Source of the DNA: Pelodera strongyloides
Lineage: Eukaryota > Nematoda > Chromadorea > Rhabditida > Rhabditidae
Assembly: GCA_036852015.1 (NCBI GenBank)
Contig: JAANDG010000144.1
Coordinates: 124,001-188,000 of the forward strand
DNA length: 64,000 nt
Reading direction: 5' to 3'
Part shown: piece after piece, positions 27,660-40,452 of the stretch
Layout of the letters: each line of letters opens with the position of its first letter
Numbering within the stretch: the stretch's first letter is position 1
Program-made: the position numbers and the translations under genes
Notes under the pieces: generated by a model
Seen by the model: only the letters and a program-made list of their open reading frames with translations
What the model was told of the DNA's origin: nothing
Database searches by the model: none

Positions 27660-28716
27660 TAATGTACGTTCAGGAATACATCCTTTTGCTCCTGGAAAAA
27701 CAATGCACTCTACCTGGGTTCGGTCTGACCAGGGACAACATTGAAAACAGTAATATGTTGTAATAGGATACATATTTATTGAAGAATATACTTTGGAAAT
27801 CGGTAGAGGGTAGAACGGCCGCTCTCTCGGAAGACCTCTGGATGTCTCTCCTTCATCTTTTACTGCGTCACTGGATCGCTCCGGAATGTATGCATAATTA
27901 ATATAGGTTATGATGTAAGCAATAATATGTCATCTTATTTATATATCATGGAGATCTTGCGATTAAGAACTAATAATCTAAGCCGCTTAAGACTTAAAGG
28001 TTTGACTCAACCTTTACGAAACAACACCAGTTGAGGGAACTATGAGCGATTCCTCCTCGCCGTAGCCTGAAGACATTTGGAACGTTTTTGTCACCCGGAA
28101 TGCGGTTAAGGGCTTCTGAAGAATACGCCATATTGGCCTCCTTAAATAAATTTGCTTGCTCTAGAGGATTTATAAGGTGAAATTCGCAATAGGACCGGTA
28201 GATCGGTGTGCTCCCGAAAAACGGTATCTGGTTGTTTAAAAAGTGTTGCGTTTCGAGTACTCGGACACCGCACCTGGTTTGCTTGAAAGTGAACCCTTTC
28301 TTGGAAGGATAACAAATAACTTCACTCGCGTAACATTGTTTTCACACAGCGGTATTAAAGGTGGTTCATACTAATGGAGTCGTACACTGTACACATATGG
28401 CATAACTGCTTTAGAGTTAATTATTATATTGGTGAGCATGTAGCCCCTTTCCGACACGCATAAATCCTATCGGCTAATCAATGTGCGCCATCACAAATGG
28501 CGATGCCTAATGATCTGATCTGACTATCTGATGAGACACTAACTGTCGATCTCACTAGGTGCGCATTTAAGTAAGATGCGCGTGTCTCCCAATGACCGCC
28601 CTGTGTTTATCGTCAATGTCTATCCGTTGCCACCACGTCGCCTAGATTCTGTTAACTAGAACCTTTGAGGCCTCCTTCTATATTCTTGTGCCACGGATAT
28701 TGCGCATGCGACATTC

Positions 28717-28940
28717 TCTTGTTGAAAATTGATAGTTCAAATGTTGATTTTCAATGTTTAGCATGCTAGTATTCTTTTCTTAATAAGAATTGGCCGTGCT
28801 TACGCCGCCTTTAATTAAATAATTAAATTTAATTAATCTTGTTGAAAATTGATAGTTCAAATGTTGATTTTCAATGTTTAGCATGCTAGTATTCTTTTCT
28901 TAATAAGAATTGGCCGTGTTTACGCCGCCTTTAATTAAAT
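28717..28940. repeat. Tandem duplication, 104-bp unit, 120-bp period
   Basis: Bases 28717-28820 recur at 28837-28940 with one difference that I can see (gtgctt versus gtgttt). The two copies are separated by a 16-bp AT spacer. Non-coding; the near identity indicates a recent event. Confidence 0.9.
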
Positions 28941-30170
28941 GGTCTACTTTCCGCTAAAACAAGTTAGACAAGCTATTCATATACAAAATAATCAATATTC
29001 CGATACACAACACGAACACATAAAAGTCAAACTGTGCATTGAGATCATATAAATGAAATCTCTTGAGGGAATACTTATCACTTGAGAGAGAGAGAATGTA
29101 TATCACCATGTGGTCCTCTTCTTCGGCTTCATTAGATGGATAGTCATTAAGAAGGACTGAGCCCCTGAGATAGTTGACAATGGTGTAAACGCTTGAGTTA
29201 TAGTTCTTGAGTTGCGACTAATTTAAGCTGTCTTGAAAGTTCATGCATTTTGAGTATACTGTCAGATTCCATTCGGCGCACTTTCAAAAAAATCTACAAA
29301 TTTGAATATGGTTTTAATCCAGACCTGGTAATATCTGTAAACATTACATGTGTTACGTAACATGTGTTTCCCCTTGAAGCAATAAAACGAAATTTTTTTA
29401 TTCAAACAATTTTAAACTGCCATATTCTTTGATCGGCAAAAAACCTCACTTGTTAAAATAAATAAAACAGTCCATAAATCATAACGGCGGCGTATGATTA
29501 CGCATATGTAGGCACTTGAACAATAAAACATCACATGCAAAACCAACTAGTTCGCGAAAACGGTAACGGCAACAATAAGTAAAAAAAATAAATAAATTAC
29601 TAACTAACACCCAATACCTTACAATATTTGGAGTTTTACAATCCGTACGATCTTTATTATTATAATACCCATTTGAAATGACTGCATTATGTACTGGATT
29701 TGGCAAGTGAAAACAAAGAGAGACAATACAAATAATAGCCAGCTAAAGTGAAAAAGGTATGAACACTATTAAGGCGAACAAATATGATTCAGTGTATCGG
29801 AAATACAAAGTTTAAGTCATCAATCGCTAAATTACTCGGAAGGATGCAATTTGTGGGCATCATTTGCTCGAAACCTCTTACAATTAGTTAGCTTATGACA
29901 AAGAGCAAAAGAAACTGTAATTGAGGACTTCCGGGGAATTTTTGTGTGAGAATTCAAATCAGTCACCTACAATTAATAAACAGACCACGAATAAAGTCTG
30001 TTGTAACACACTAGCTTTCGGATATGTATATTTTCTTCTACCAGCTGCTGATTATAGTCAGTTTGCGTTCGTAGCGGGTTTACGATAAATAACGATTACA
30101 AAGCCACATCGGTTACAATCAGCGACGAGCAAGACTAAGAGAAACTGAGCACAAGAGAAAGGAAGCCCAT

Positions 30171-32084
30171 TCAGTAGAATCTCTTCTTTTGCCGATCATT
30201 CCTATTTTTCAAGAAAATCACGCCGAATCCTAGCCCACCGATCACAACAATGGCAGCGATTATGACGAGGAAAATAGTGCCGATCCACCCGAGTTTTGAC
30301 GGCCGCGGATCGTCCACATGGTCACTGAAAGGATTCGGTTATTGGAAGAAAAAATACCCATTAAAATACATATAAAAGGTGAAAATGCGCAAGATTATCA
30401 ACGATCGCACAGTCTGTGATACTGCAACTTTCACATTTGATAGTGCACCCAGAAGAGAAACCCCAAGAAAGAGGCACGATGGAACACTGCTTACCGTGGT
30501 GATGCTGTGAAATCTGCATGAGGGACAATATTTCGCCTGTCCAATTCACCCTGACGTTCCACCCGGTCCACGTCTTGTTCAAACATTTTCACGCTGATTA
30601 TATCGTGGTTATCTGAAAATAGGGCAGTCTTCTAATGCGAAAAGTAGACAGCATCACTAATCTCTATAAGTGAAAAAATGTTCGGTCATCATATAATAAT
30701 GCGATTTGTCCAAGTTTCACTCATAATTGAAAGTAGCATGTACAAAGACAACTAACCGGAAAGATCCCCGGTGGCTGCAGAAAATCCGATATAATATCCG
30801 GTGGGTAGTTGCACGTTATCCACAGACATACACGTCTTCCACTCTCCTTTTCCATCGACGTCAACGAAGAGTGAGAGAGTATCGGCCACATATCGGATGA
30901 GGACTTGGGTTTCTTCTTGCTTATTTCTGAAGATCGAAATATAATTGAATCCTGAGATAGCATGAATTTTAGAGTATGTTATAAAGGTAATCAAAAATAT
31001 CCAAAATGTTATTATTACCTGAACTTTGCCTCACAACCCGTGTGTTCTCCACCCAACTGTGTATGCGTTCCGTCCCTGTCATGATCATAATGAAGGCTTC
31101 CATCGTTTACCATTGCCGAGATATAGGGATGTCCATGCTAAATAACAACATATAGTTGGAATATTAAACCAAGGAACGGGTTATGAACACAAGAACCCTA
31201 ACCACGAGAAAAAGAACAATCTGGCCCACCGTGTGTGGTCCATTGTGGTTGCTGTAGGTGTCCAAAACAACGGCCAATCCTCGGAAATAGTCTTTTGAGC
31301 CGAATACTGGACCAAGAACCCCAGGTTCTTGTACATACCAGATAGCCAGACCGTCACCGAAAAGGTCTCCTGAACAGAAGGAGAATTGGCTTACTAAGTT
31401 ATGAAATAATAAATGTGTTCCGAATCCGGTCAATGAGTTTACCAATTCATGACACCGCCACCGCGACATGTAGCACTAATGGATAAACCTAATCATTAAT
31501 AACATCCAAAACGAACCTGTAGATCCACTGACTTTAAACGAAACTTGCATCTCCCAGTCACGAGACCAGACCGGCTGAAAATAAACATCCTGACCTCATG
31601 CGTTGATTGAATTTAGTAGCAAACCACACAGGTATAAAGGACTTTGCAAAATACATAGCAAACTGACTATACGCTTAACGATAAAATATTCTACAATTCG
31701 CTACAGGGGGTCGTAAAGTCGGAGGCATACATGGTTTCATAGTCCTCCTGTCGGCCTGTTCGTCCGCTGTGAGTGGAGTGAGTTGGGTGCCATTGTTGAC
31801 ACAAGGTTCCAATTCGGTTATCATCCAGAACCTTGATATGGCTGACCAGGAGGTTCCGTTGTAGAGCACGAAACTCGTGTACAGACTGCCTCAATGCCGC
31901 CTAAAATTGCGAAATATAGATTGTTTTTTTTTCCGGTTCTTTTTTTTGTGAATAAAATCTGCCAACTCATTAAAATATCACAAAGAAAACGAAGTGTTAC
32001 CTTTAGTACATCGGCTGCAGTAGGGGCATCTGCACCAACAGAAATAGTAATTGAAAACAGCCATAACAGCCATTTATTCTGCAT
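30171..32084 (-). CDS. ile-2: L-type lectin, VIP36/LMAN2 family (exon 2 disrupted)
   Basis: Type I membrane lectin that binds high-mannose N-glycans on cargo in the ER-Golgi. Exons: 32084-32001, 31900-31731, 31574-31517, 31369-31230, 31137-31019, 30926-30757, 30612-30495, 30324-30171; about 337 codons. Exon 1 holds a signal peptide. The lectin fold shows SRDWEMQVSFKV, GDGLAIWY, GPVFGSKDYFRGLAVVLDTY, HGHPYISAMVNDG, YDHDRDG, LPTGYYIGFSAATGDLSDNHD and others. The last exon has a VDDP stalk, one membrane helix and the tail ending KKRFY, as in VIP36. Seven exons are clean. Exon 2 is 170 nt where phase-0 neighbours require a multiple of three. Recognisable pieces (QPYQGSG, PNWNL, LTADEQADRR) sit in different frames with stops between, so as written the gene is broken. 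An acceptor (tttcaccag) lies just before the ATG. The symbol follows C. elegans T04G9.3 from memory. Confidence 0.9.
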
Positions 32085-32925
32085 GATGGCCTGGTGAAAG
32101 AACCCTTAATGGCTGCTAATAAAATTACGAATAAATAATATAACTTTTTGTATGACAATCGTAAACAATGTGACGAACATGGACAACGCTACGTAACACT
32201 GTCCATGGACACAGATTTATGGTAATTCTGTCAGCCACTACATACAATAAAATATTTTTCTTGGAAGCGAGCCAGAAAAATACCGCTTGTTTCGGAGGCA
32301 TATTTTATGGCAAATTCTCACTATTTTTTAAAGTATTTTTCATTTGTTACTGAGAAAAATCGTTTTTCTACTCAGTCATTGCAAAATTTCATCGAGAATT
32401 GGGGAAATTCCTTATCTTATTTATTTTTCAAGTTTGATTGTCACATTTGACACTTGCAAGGTCAAATCAACAGTTGGCAGCTACAAACTATAACCTGTAC
32501 TAGGGCCTTTTCGCGCAAACATTTCGCAGCGGGACCAACACCCCACCGTAATCGAACTGCAAGCCGGGAGCTGGGTGAGAGGGAAGAGTATAGCGGGGAA
32601 CGGGATAGAACGCTAGTTTAGTAGTCCGGCCCGAGATTAATGTCATGAAGGAAGTCGCCTTTGACTTCCAATATTCTTTTCAGTATATTGCTCTCTTAAT
32701 TAATATTCTTGATTTCATATGTGAACAATCCCCAAAATAAATGCATTGTTTTCACGTGAAACACAATTTAACCACTGCTTCCGGATTGGGCAGTGTTTCA
32801 ATTGTTCAACTTTATTGTATTTTTTCTTGGTGTATTTTTTATTTGTTGCGCTTGCACTCTTCCGCTCAGTTTGGCTTACTTTTACTTATCTTCTTTTTGT
32901 TCCAGGTAATACCTGTCCGTCGAGT
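32085..32925. promoter_or_regulatory. Divergent promoter region between lectin and TRAP-beta
   Basis: The two start codons face away from each other with 841 bp between them. At the TRAP-beta side a strong acceptor (ttgttccag) ends at 32905 and leaves a 20-nt leader. At the lectin side an acceptor lies within 10 nt of the ATG. The middle (32500-32660) is the most GC-rich part and is the likeliest core promoter. No clear TATA box. Confidence 0.55.
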
Positions 32926-34242
32926 ATGTTCCGAGTAGCCCTGCTTGCTGTCATCGCCGCCGTCGCCCTTTCCTCTGAGGAGGCCGAGGTTTGTTAAAAA
33001 CGCATTTTATTCCCAAAAAAAGTTCTTTACATTTTGATGTGTGGTCTACGTTAATCAAGAAACGGCTGCCGTTAAAATCCCTTCCCAGGATTAAAAAGTC
33101 TAATTGTTGTTTCTCTAACTATTAAATCAATTCAGGTCGCCCTCGATTCTCCAAGGATTCTGGCCTCCAAGTTCCTGCAGTCGATGTACGCCGTCGAGCA
33201 CATGGACCTCGTCATCGAGTACTCGCTCTACAACACTGGAGACAAGACCGCCTATCATGTAAGCTGCGTCGACTTTTTTACGCCATGTTACTACTTTTGA
33301 AACATTGTGAACATTGTATCAATTTGACATAAACTATCGTTATTCAAAAACAAGACAGTTGATCCGGAATTTGGCAGTCTGCAATAATTTCCAGGTCGGA
33401 CCAATTTTTTTAAAGATAATTACCTGTTATATTCACTGATTGTTCTCAATCATTTACATCATCTTCATTTTAGGTGACCCTGAATGACGTGCACTCCTTC
33501 CCCACCAACTCGTTCGAGATCATCAAGGGTCAGCTCTCAGCCACCTTCGAGCGTATCGCCCCTGGAGCCAACGTGACCCACTCCGTGGTCGTCCGACCCA
33601 ACCAGACCGGAGTTTTCAACTACACCGAGGCTCAGGTACATACGTCTCCTCTTTGCCCCATAATTAGTTGCATTGTATTGATGGTTGTTCTATGTTCAAG
33701 TGATATGCACATTACTACCTACAATGTTTCAAAAAATATATTTTTAGATCACTTACAAGGTCTCCGAGACCGCTTCCGACGCCCGTGTTGGATACACCAA
33801 CGCTCCAGGAGAGGGATACATCTACAGGTTGGCTGATACCTATGATTTTTATGCGTCGTGTTCTTTTAGATCGCCGGTTCTTTATGCAGATCATGCGAGA
33901 GATTCTTTAACAAGTTATTATTTATAGACTGAAGGAGTACGAGCGCCGTTTCGCCCCCAAGTGCTCTTACTGGATCGTTTTCTTCCTCATCCTTGCCCCA
34001 ACCACCCTTGGATCATTCTGGCAGGTGAGCATGGGACACAATTTTTAAAGCTCAATCGTTTAATTTTTACCGTCTGAACTCTTTATTAACGAATATGTAG
34101 GTCTAATTCATGTTCGAAAGGGATATTTTGTGCACATGCACGGACCCACTTCTATGAGACGAATAGTCGTATGATAACTTCATTTTAGTACTACTCGTCC
34201 AAGTCCAAGTACGAGGCTCTCGACAAGAAGAAGGGACAGTAA
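32926..34242 (+). CDS. trap-2: Translocon-associated protein subunit beta (TRAP-beta/SSR2)
   Basis: Subunit of the ER translocon-associated complex that assists protein insertion next to Sec61. Exons: 32926-32988, 33136-33258, 33474-33635, 33748-33827, 33928-34024, 34189-34242; 192 aa, close to the usual length. Signal peptide 1-16 (MFRVALLAVIAAVALS), then the luminal domain typical of the family (SKFLQSMYAVEHMDLVIEYS, YNTGDKTAYHVTLND, PGANVTHSVVVRP, FNYTEAQITYK) with N-glycosylation sites at NVT and NYT. One membrane helix follows (about 158-175: YWIVFFLILAPTTLGSFW), then a short basic cytosolic tail ending KKKGQ. All motifs and phases are intact. It is paired head-to-head with the lectin gene, another early-secretory-pathway protein. 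Confidence 0.96.
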
Positions 34243-34696
34243 ATGGAGTTCTACTGTAATGTTCAACACCCTCCATTCCCACGGAATACCACTTATTACG
34301 AGTCCGCCAGTAATTTATTCAATTGCTTTGTTACCAGCCAAATGGTCTATTCTGAATGCTCGGGCGTTGTGGCTCTGGCACTTAATTTATTCTATTTGAA
34401 ACGTTGTGCTTTCGGCAATATGTTTTAATCCAGATCCCAACTCTGTTTTTGTATGAAACATCTTTTCTTCCTCAAAGTGATAATTACCAGTTTATGTTTT
34501 GTAGAGCGGGTTTGCTGTGATCAGAACTTGCTTTTATTAAGTGTTATGTTAAATAGCTATTGTTTTAGTGCAGAAAACAGAAAAATTCTGGAGTTTTTTG
34601 CTCTTTTATTTTATATGTAAAGTTTTCTCAATATTTCACTCATGAGAAATATCTTTTGTTGCCCCTGTTGTTGTCATTCTTTTTGTAAATAACCAG

Positions 34697-34702
34697 AATA
34701 AA
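34697..34702 (+). terminator. Poly(A) signal of TRAP-beta
   Basis: AATAAA 455 nt after the TRAP-beta stop codon, in a T-rich 3' region. Confidence 0.6.
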
Positions 34703-36357
34703 TCTTATTAATATGCCGGTTGTAAAGCATGAATGGTGCAAAATGATTTTGCAGAGAGTTCAGCAAATACAAACGATGTAAGCGACATATATTTTCTGCA
34801 TATTCAGGGTAGTAAAATTATTATGCACATATTGTATTGCATCAATATGATAATAACACGAACGTAATGCACATATGCAGTTAAATAATTCTATGTATTG
34901 AATGGTGATGCGCACACAAACATTAATATTTCTCTTACTATTAAAGATCAAGCACATTGTAATTTACTTCTGCATTATTTAACTGAAACACAAAAAAAAT
35001 AGACTGTAGCTTGTGTGTTGTGAGTGACGGGAGGAAAACACTGATAAGTGATGATTTACGAATTCATGTGAAATACATTTTTTGAAGACAATTTGTTTTC
35101 TAAACAATTAGAAGAAACACACATTGGAAACACACACTAAAATGGCCGATCGGGTAACTAACCTCACGTATATTCCAGTTTATTTCAGGAACATATTTTA
35201 GCAAAGTCAACTAATCGTAATCAAGTTTTCCAGATCACCAAAGTTACCGTTCTTAAAGTAAACTCCTGTTGATTTTTAGTTCTCCACGTTCCCTTGGATA
35301 TATGCTAAGAGCGTATAGTAAAGAATTCTAGGGCATTGTGTTAGACATGTGAATAAAAAACCGAAGGATCTTCCCATTTTGGTGGCATGATTTTCACAAG
35401 CATAGATAACAGAGGAAAGCAAACCAGAGTGGTTTCCCCGGTCAGCTATAACACCTTTTGCTCCGGCAAGGAATTCTAAACATCTGTACAGTATCCACAA
35501 CTCATCGCTTTTCAAGATGTAGCGTTTCCGGAGTTCCCATCTTTTAATGAAGCATTCCTGTATCATGTCGACTTCCAACCTGTACAATGTCTCCTAAAAT
35601 CTTTGATTTACCTGCTTACGAGAGTTTAAGTTGATGTTAAGGTACTCTCTGATTTTTATCCTCGAATGTTTAGAAAAATCGGGGTCAAGTCCTACCACGG
35701 GGAGCCATGCAGATTTTTCTGTCAACAAAACATGTAATTTGTGTAATGTGTCATCGATTATTCTATGATGAAACTTGAAATGCTCACATTAGTTAAGTGC
35801 TTGAAAGCGGACTTCATGAAACGACATTTACAAGGAGTACCGAAAATCCTTTTTTGGTTTGGTGCTAAAAATAGCTAACAATAAGAAGCCTGCATAAATC
35901 ATGCAATTTGTTCAATGTCCTTAGAATCCCAATTTGTGATTTTCTCGTGTGTTTTTCACTCATTGACGTTGGGTTTACTTAGAAGCATACGCATTTCTCT
36001 CGCTTCCTGATTTATGAAAACATGTTCATTTTATTTTATTTGTAGTTTTCTTCATTTATCTGTAAAGGCGACGCACTTCTGCTCACACACCGTGCGTACA
36101 ATGGAAGAACATCGTCATTATGTCATTGCACATTACAGTAGCAACTTCATATCTACAAGTCGAATAATCTAATTCATTGGTCAACAAATGCGAAACAACG
36201 AATTATATATAACACTTTCCGTTGCATATGACCTATTCAACGAATTATCATCAATTGTTTACAATTTCTGGTATTTGCGAAGTTGTGAACTATCTTTTCT
36301 AGTTTCATGGAAGAATATTTTGATTGCAATCTAACATGATGATGCTCTTCTTTACAG
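34703..36357. other. Spacer between TRAP-beta and the PPTase gene
   Basis: No gene is firmly supported. A minus-strand open frame at 35276-35596 follows an acceptor (gattttag) and contains a stretch (GAKGVIADRGNHSGLL) loosely like the GVIA.SAGNHAQG segment of PLP-dependent threonine/serine dehydratases. The rest does not match, so it could be a decayed fragment or chance. On the plus strand ATG at 35142 is followed after 12 nt by a gtaact donor, but its phase does not fit the next exon. Confidence 0.35.
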
Positions 36358-36394
36358 GGGTAAAAAGTTCCACAAGTTTGTGGGCGGGGCGATC

Positions 36395-39300
36395 ATGATG
36401 CAGACCATGTTCCTCTGGGTGGATGAGCCCATACACCATCCAGTCACAAAGTGTGGCAAGGTCATTCACTCAGAGACACTGCATCTCGACACCCAGGTTC
36501 CGATCCGACGCCCGGCCCTCAAAACCATGTCCGAGTAAGGCTTTTTTGCTTTTTACTTTGCACCCTCAACTTGTAGTTTGTAAAGGAAAAGTGAAAGTGT
36601 CACACTTACGAACAGTTTTATCAATTCTATCTGTTGCACGTGCTACTACTGTACTACAAAATGAATCACCTTTTTTATTAGGATTGTAGGAGGAGCTACG
36701 CTTTTTTTGTATGCACCCGAAGTACAGTGACACAATTTACAACGAATAACTAGGGCAGTGTTATAGATCAAGGTCAAACAACAGCGCGTCTATGAAATTA
36801 CACTGTTTTTATTATCACAACAAACGCGAAATATTACAGCAAAAACATTCAGATAGGAAATGTATTTGAGAGGTCAGGTAAAATAATTATACTGCTTTCA
36901 TTTCTCACAGATATCGCGACAAAGAAAACAACCAAAGACTTTTCCGTTAAGTATTTTTTTTTAAAATTACTATATAAAAAATACATTCAGGAAGAAGTGC
37001 AAATGCACTCGTATGGTGGTCAGCCTGCAAAAATCATTTGAAAACGACCAGGTAAACTTGCAAAAATCCACAAATTTGATTTGTTGTTATGCATAACCCA
37101 ATTCCAGGTGTGATATTGATTTATTACTGAATTGTATGCGAAAATTTCTTAGTAGAGAACTTGTTCTCACTCCTTTATATCGCCCTCTTGAACTTCGCTG
37201 TTTTTCAATAGACTCCAACATATATAACTGGGGTGTTTTGCATCGTGTTCACTTAATAACTTGATAAGTACAAATATACATAATTGCATCTGTAAGGACG
37301 ACATCATTAATCAAAATAAGTCGCATACCCTTTCTTTCTCATATTTTACCAACATATTCTACATCTTTTAAATGTAATTTTCATTTCTACTTTCATCCAG
37401 ACCAAGGAGTCAAGTGTGCTCGGCCTTGTTGAATTGTTCCTCAAGTATTCGTTGTGACAAAAATTTCCGTCAACTACATTATTATTATTTGCACCGAATA
37501 ACCGGTTTTCCACAGAAACCTGAGATTTTCAGGTTTTATTCCCAGTTCGTGTGGCAGAAACGGTTACATAAATTGTGTTTAATAGAATGAAATGGTTTAT
37601 TTCCTACTAACTGTAAACAACTTAATTGCATATTCATACACGTGTTGTTTTAGTTCGAGAAATTGTTTCGAAAGGGAATTCAAGCAATAACCCCTGAAGA
37701 ATACGAGAGAATCCCCCAATTCCGGTATAGGGAAGATGCCCTGGCCTCTTTATTTGGAAGACTCTTTTTGAGACAGGCAACTAGAAGAGTGAGTTGTGGT
37801 GCTCCTTTTAAAATTGTGGTAACTGTTTATTAGAACATGGCGCCATCTTAACATTACAGTTTTAGAAGCAGGTCCATTTTCCTATAAAGATAAACACAAA
37901 AAAAGATCGATAAATAAAACGGTCGAATCCGTGATGCGATCTCCGCGATTTTGCTATGCACTGATACAATCTGCCCCCTTCCCTGACGTTTGGTATTGTT
38001 TTGCGGATTTTATGTATTTTAATTCGGGAATGCAGTGTGTACTTTAGTTCACTGAAGTCGACTGGAAGGATATTCGTTTTGGAAGAACCGACCGGGGAAA
38101 ACCCTATTTGATCTACCCAGAGAATACAACATTCGGACTAAATGTTTCACATCAGGTTCATTAAACTGTTTCATTCATTCATTCAACTGTTTCATTCATT
38201 AAACTTACATAATAATTAAATTAAGTTCATTGATCATAATAGTTTATTAATAGTGTATAGTGGAATTTCCTTTTTGAATAACCATTATGTTATTCAGGGA
38301 GACTTTGTCGCCTTTGCATCGTCTTGCACTGGCCAAGTTGGTGTGGACATTATGAGGCTCGACAAGGAAAGTAAGGATTTGTCTGTTTTCTAACTTATTA
38401 TGGAAAATGTAACAGATGTCGCGGTTTCCTGTACAGATTTAATTGATTATAACTACAGGAAACAACAAATCAGCCGATGAATACATCAATTCAATGGCCA
38501 AAAACGCTTCACCGGAAGAACTGCGAGTGATGAGAAGTCAGCCTACAGAAGCAATGAAGATGACTGTATTTTATAGATACTGGGTATGCTTTGAATATCT
38601 GTGTTGTCTGGCTGAGTCCACATCTGATGTATTTTATAGTATGTACAATGTTTGGAATAAAGAGTTAATAATAATAATAATAAGAATGCTCTGACCTTCG
38701 CCTTATTATTAGACAAATTCAGCGCCTCTGTCCTTGAATAATTCCGTTTTAGTGTCTGAAGGAGGCTATTCTGAAGGCAACCGGAGAAGGAATCCTCAAA
38801 GATTTGAGTCGCATCGATTTCCGAATCAACCCAAGTGACAGATATCGGCCAGGTGTGTTAAAAAGTCGATGCATAATAAAAGTCCTAGTTTGCTTGCCAT
38901 TCGAGCCCTAGAGCTTTCCGTGCTACCTACATGTCATTTTATTTGAAAAATATTGGTCCGAGCCGACTGGCTCACGCATTTAAAAACCCGACATAAAACC
39001 TACTGCAAAATGAGGAAAACGTAAAGTTGAAAGCTCTGTGCTGCAGGTTGCTTTCTGACATCAACCACTGTGCTGGAGGACGGTTCTCTGCAAGATCAGT
39101 GGGTCTTTGAGGAGACATTCATCGAAGGAAACCATTCAGCGGCTGTATGCAAGGAGGTTTGCATTTCCATTTATGTAATACGTCCTTTACCTTTTAGTCT
39201 ATTTCATACTTGTTTGCTCTTGTTTGAATATCCTTTCAGTTAATCATCTTTTCCTTGCAGAAGAACCTTCCCCGTGGGTGTATGTTCAGACAAGATGGAG

Positions 39301-39553
39301 AGGCGAAACTTTTCTTTTCAAGGGTAGGCGGACTTTTTATAAGTACTGTGAATACATCTGAAACTAATAATCGTAGATGAGCAGAATATGAGCTAAGCTT
39401 CTTCCAGGGTAATAATCATAATAGATATCATAACCAGTCTTGCAGGTCACCTTCGAATGGCTTCTGGAGGGTTCTGAAGTGTTGAACCCTCTGCCTTCCG
39501 CTGGCCAGGAAGCCTATGAACAATTTGCAACCAAACCTAAAAAAACGTTCTAA
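36395..39553 (+). CDS. AASDHPPT: 4'-phosphopantetheinyl transferase (AASDHPPT type)
   Basis: Transfers the phosphopantetheine arm of CoA to carrier-protein serines (fatty-acid synthesis, aminoadipate semialdehyde dehydrogenase). Exons: 36395-36534, 36991-37051, 37654-37788, 38048-38155, 38298-38370, 38459-38583, 38753-38852, 39047-39156, 39261-39323, 39446-39553; 340 aa. Family motifs: NVSHQGDFVAFA, the Mg-binding VGVDIM, and YRYWCLKEAILKATGEG (W-C-x-K-E). The order and spacing match the Sfp/AASDHPPT family. The first exon, with its acceptor at 36357, encodes an extra 47-residue N-terminal segment of unknown function. The in-frame ATG pair at 36395 and 36398 is the best start if the leader is trans-spliced there. 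A shorter start at 37013 would give 286 aa. C. elegans T04G9.4, by memory the orthologue, sits in the same cluster. Confidence 0.9.
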
Positions 39554-39903
39554 ATTGACCAGATATTAGTCATAGGTTAACGAAATATTAATCAATGCAT
39601 AAATACAAATTATCTCTTTTCGTGAAAATAGCTGGCGCTTATAATTATGCCTATATGTTTTAAAATTAGTTCAGAGTTAACAGTTGCACAAGCAGTGTAT
39701 TTTATATAGTAAAATAGTTTTCGCGTTCTGTTTATTATTATTACTTATTATGATATTACCAAGAAACCGACATATCCTACTATCCTGTATAGCACTTATA
39801 CAATGTATACGTTTGCTATTTTAGTTTTTATTTTCAAAATCATCAATATATCATAGTTTCACCAACATAATACTCACCGACTGTGATTATATAGGGGGTT
39901 TGA

Positions 39904-39909
39904 AATAAA
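39904..39909 (+). terminator. Poly(A) signal of the PPTase gene
   Basis: AATAAA about 350 nt after the PPTase stop codon, before the convergent DUF148 gene. Confidence 0.5.
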
Positions 39910-40452
39910 TTTTCTCTATTGCTTGTTTTTTTTGTGTGTGAATGGATAGAACATAAATAATAACTGTATATTTATTGATACAATATACTCATGAGATTAC
40001 TTCCCTTCAAAGAATGGTTAAGGAATAAGTTATTATCAATCCAATATTATTACTTAGGCGTTGTTATCGGTTTGGATTGAAGTTATCCGTGAAGGACACC
40101 AGTTTCGAGAACGGGCTCATCTCTGTATGGTCCGAATTTGCCCTGAAATTCGCAGTCAAATAGATCCGTCAACCCAAAATTTTAGCATTCCCATAGTTAG
40201 TCCCGCGGAAGAACGTGATATCCTCTTTAGAGAGTGAGATACAAATTTTGTTAGTCCTAATAATTGAATAAGTAAGCGAAGTGAAAGCGCCGTTGTACAT
40301 ATAGTGTAGTGAGTCTATTTTGTGTTCAGTGCCCATGCCTTACCCTCGAACCAGCCCGCTTTCGCTGATTCTGATTCCTACTCCACAGTAAATACTTTCT
40401 GCTGTTAGAAGGCCGAACGATGCTCCTCTGTTAACGTACACTCGTTACTGTC

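Larger units (their letters stand above)
26355..30170. other. Spacer with repeats and one weak gene candidate
   Basis: Apart from the 28.7-28.9 kb tandem repeat and the secreted-peptide candidate at 27.4-27.7 kb, I see no gene. A short GA-rich tract lies near 29083-29096. A minus-strand AATAAA near 29650 could end the lectin transcript, about 520 nt after its stop. Confidence 0.45.

Noticed and set aside
37920..37960. tRNA-like B-box (ggtcgaatccg)
   Set aside because: No matching A-box at the right distance, no acceptor-stem pairing, and it lies in a PPTase intron.
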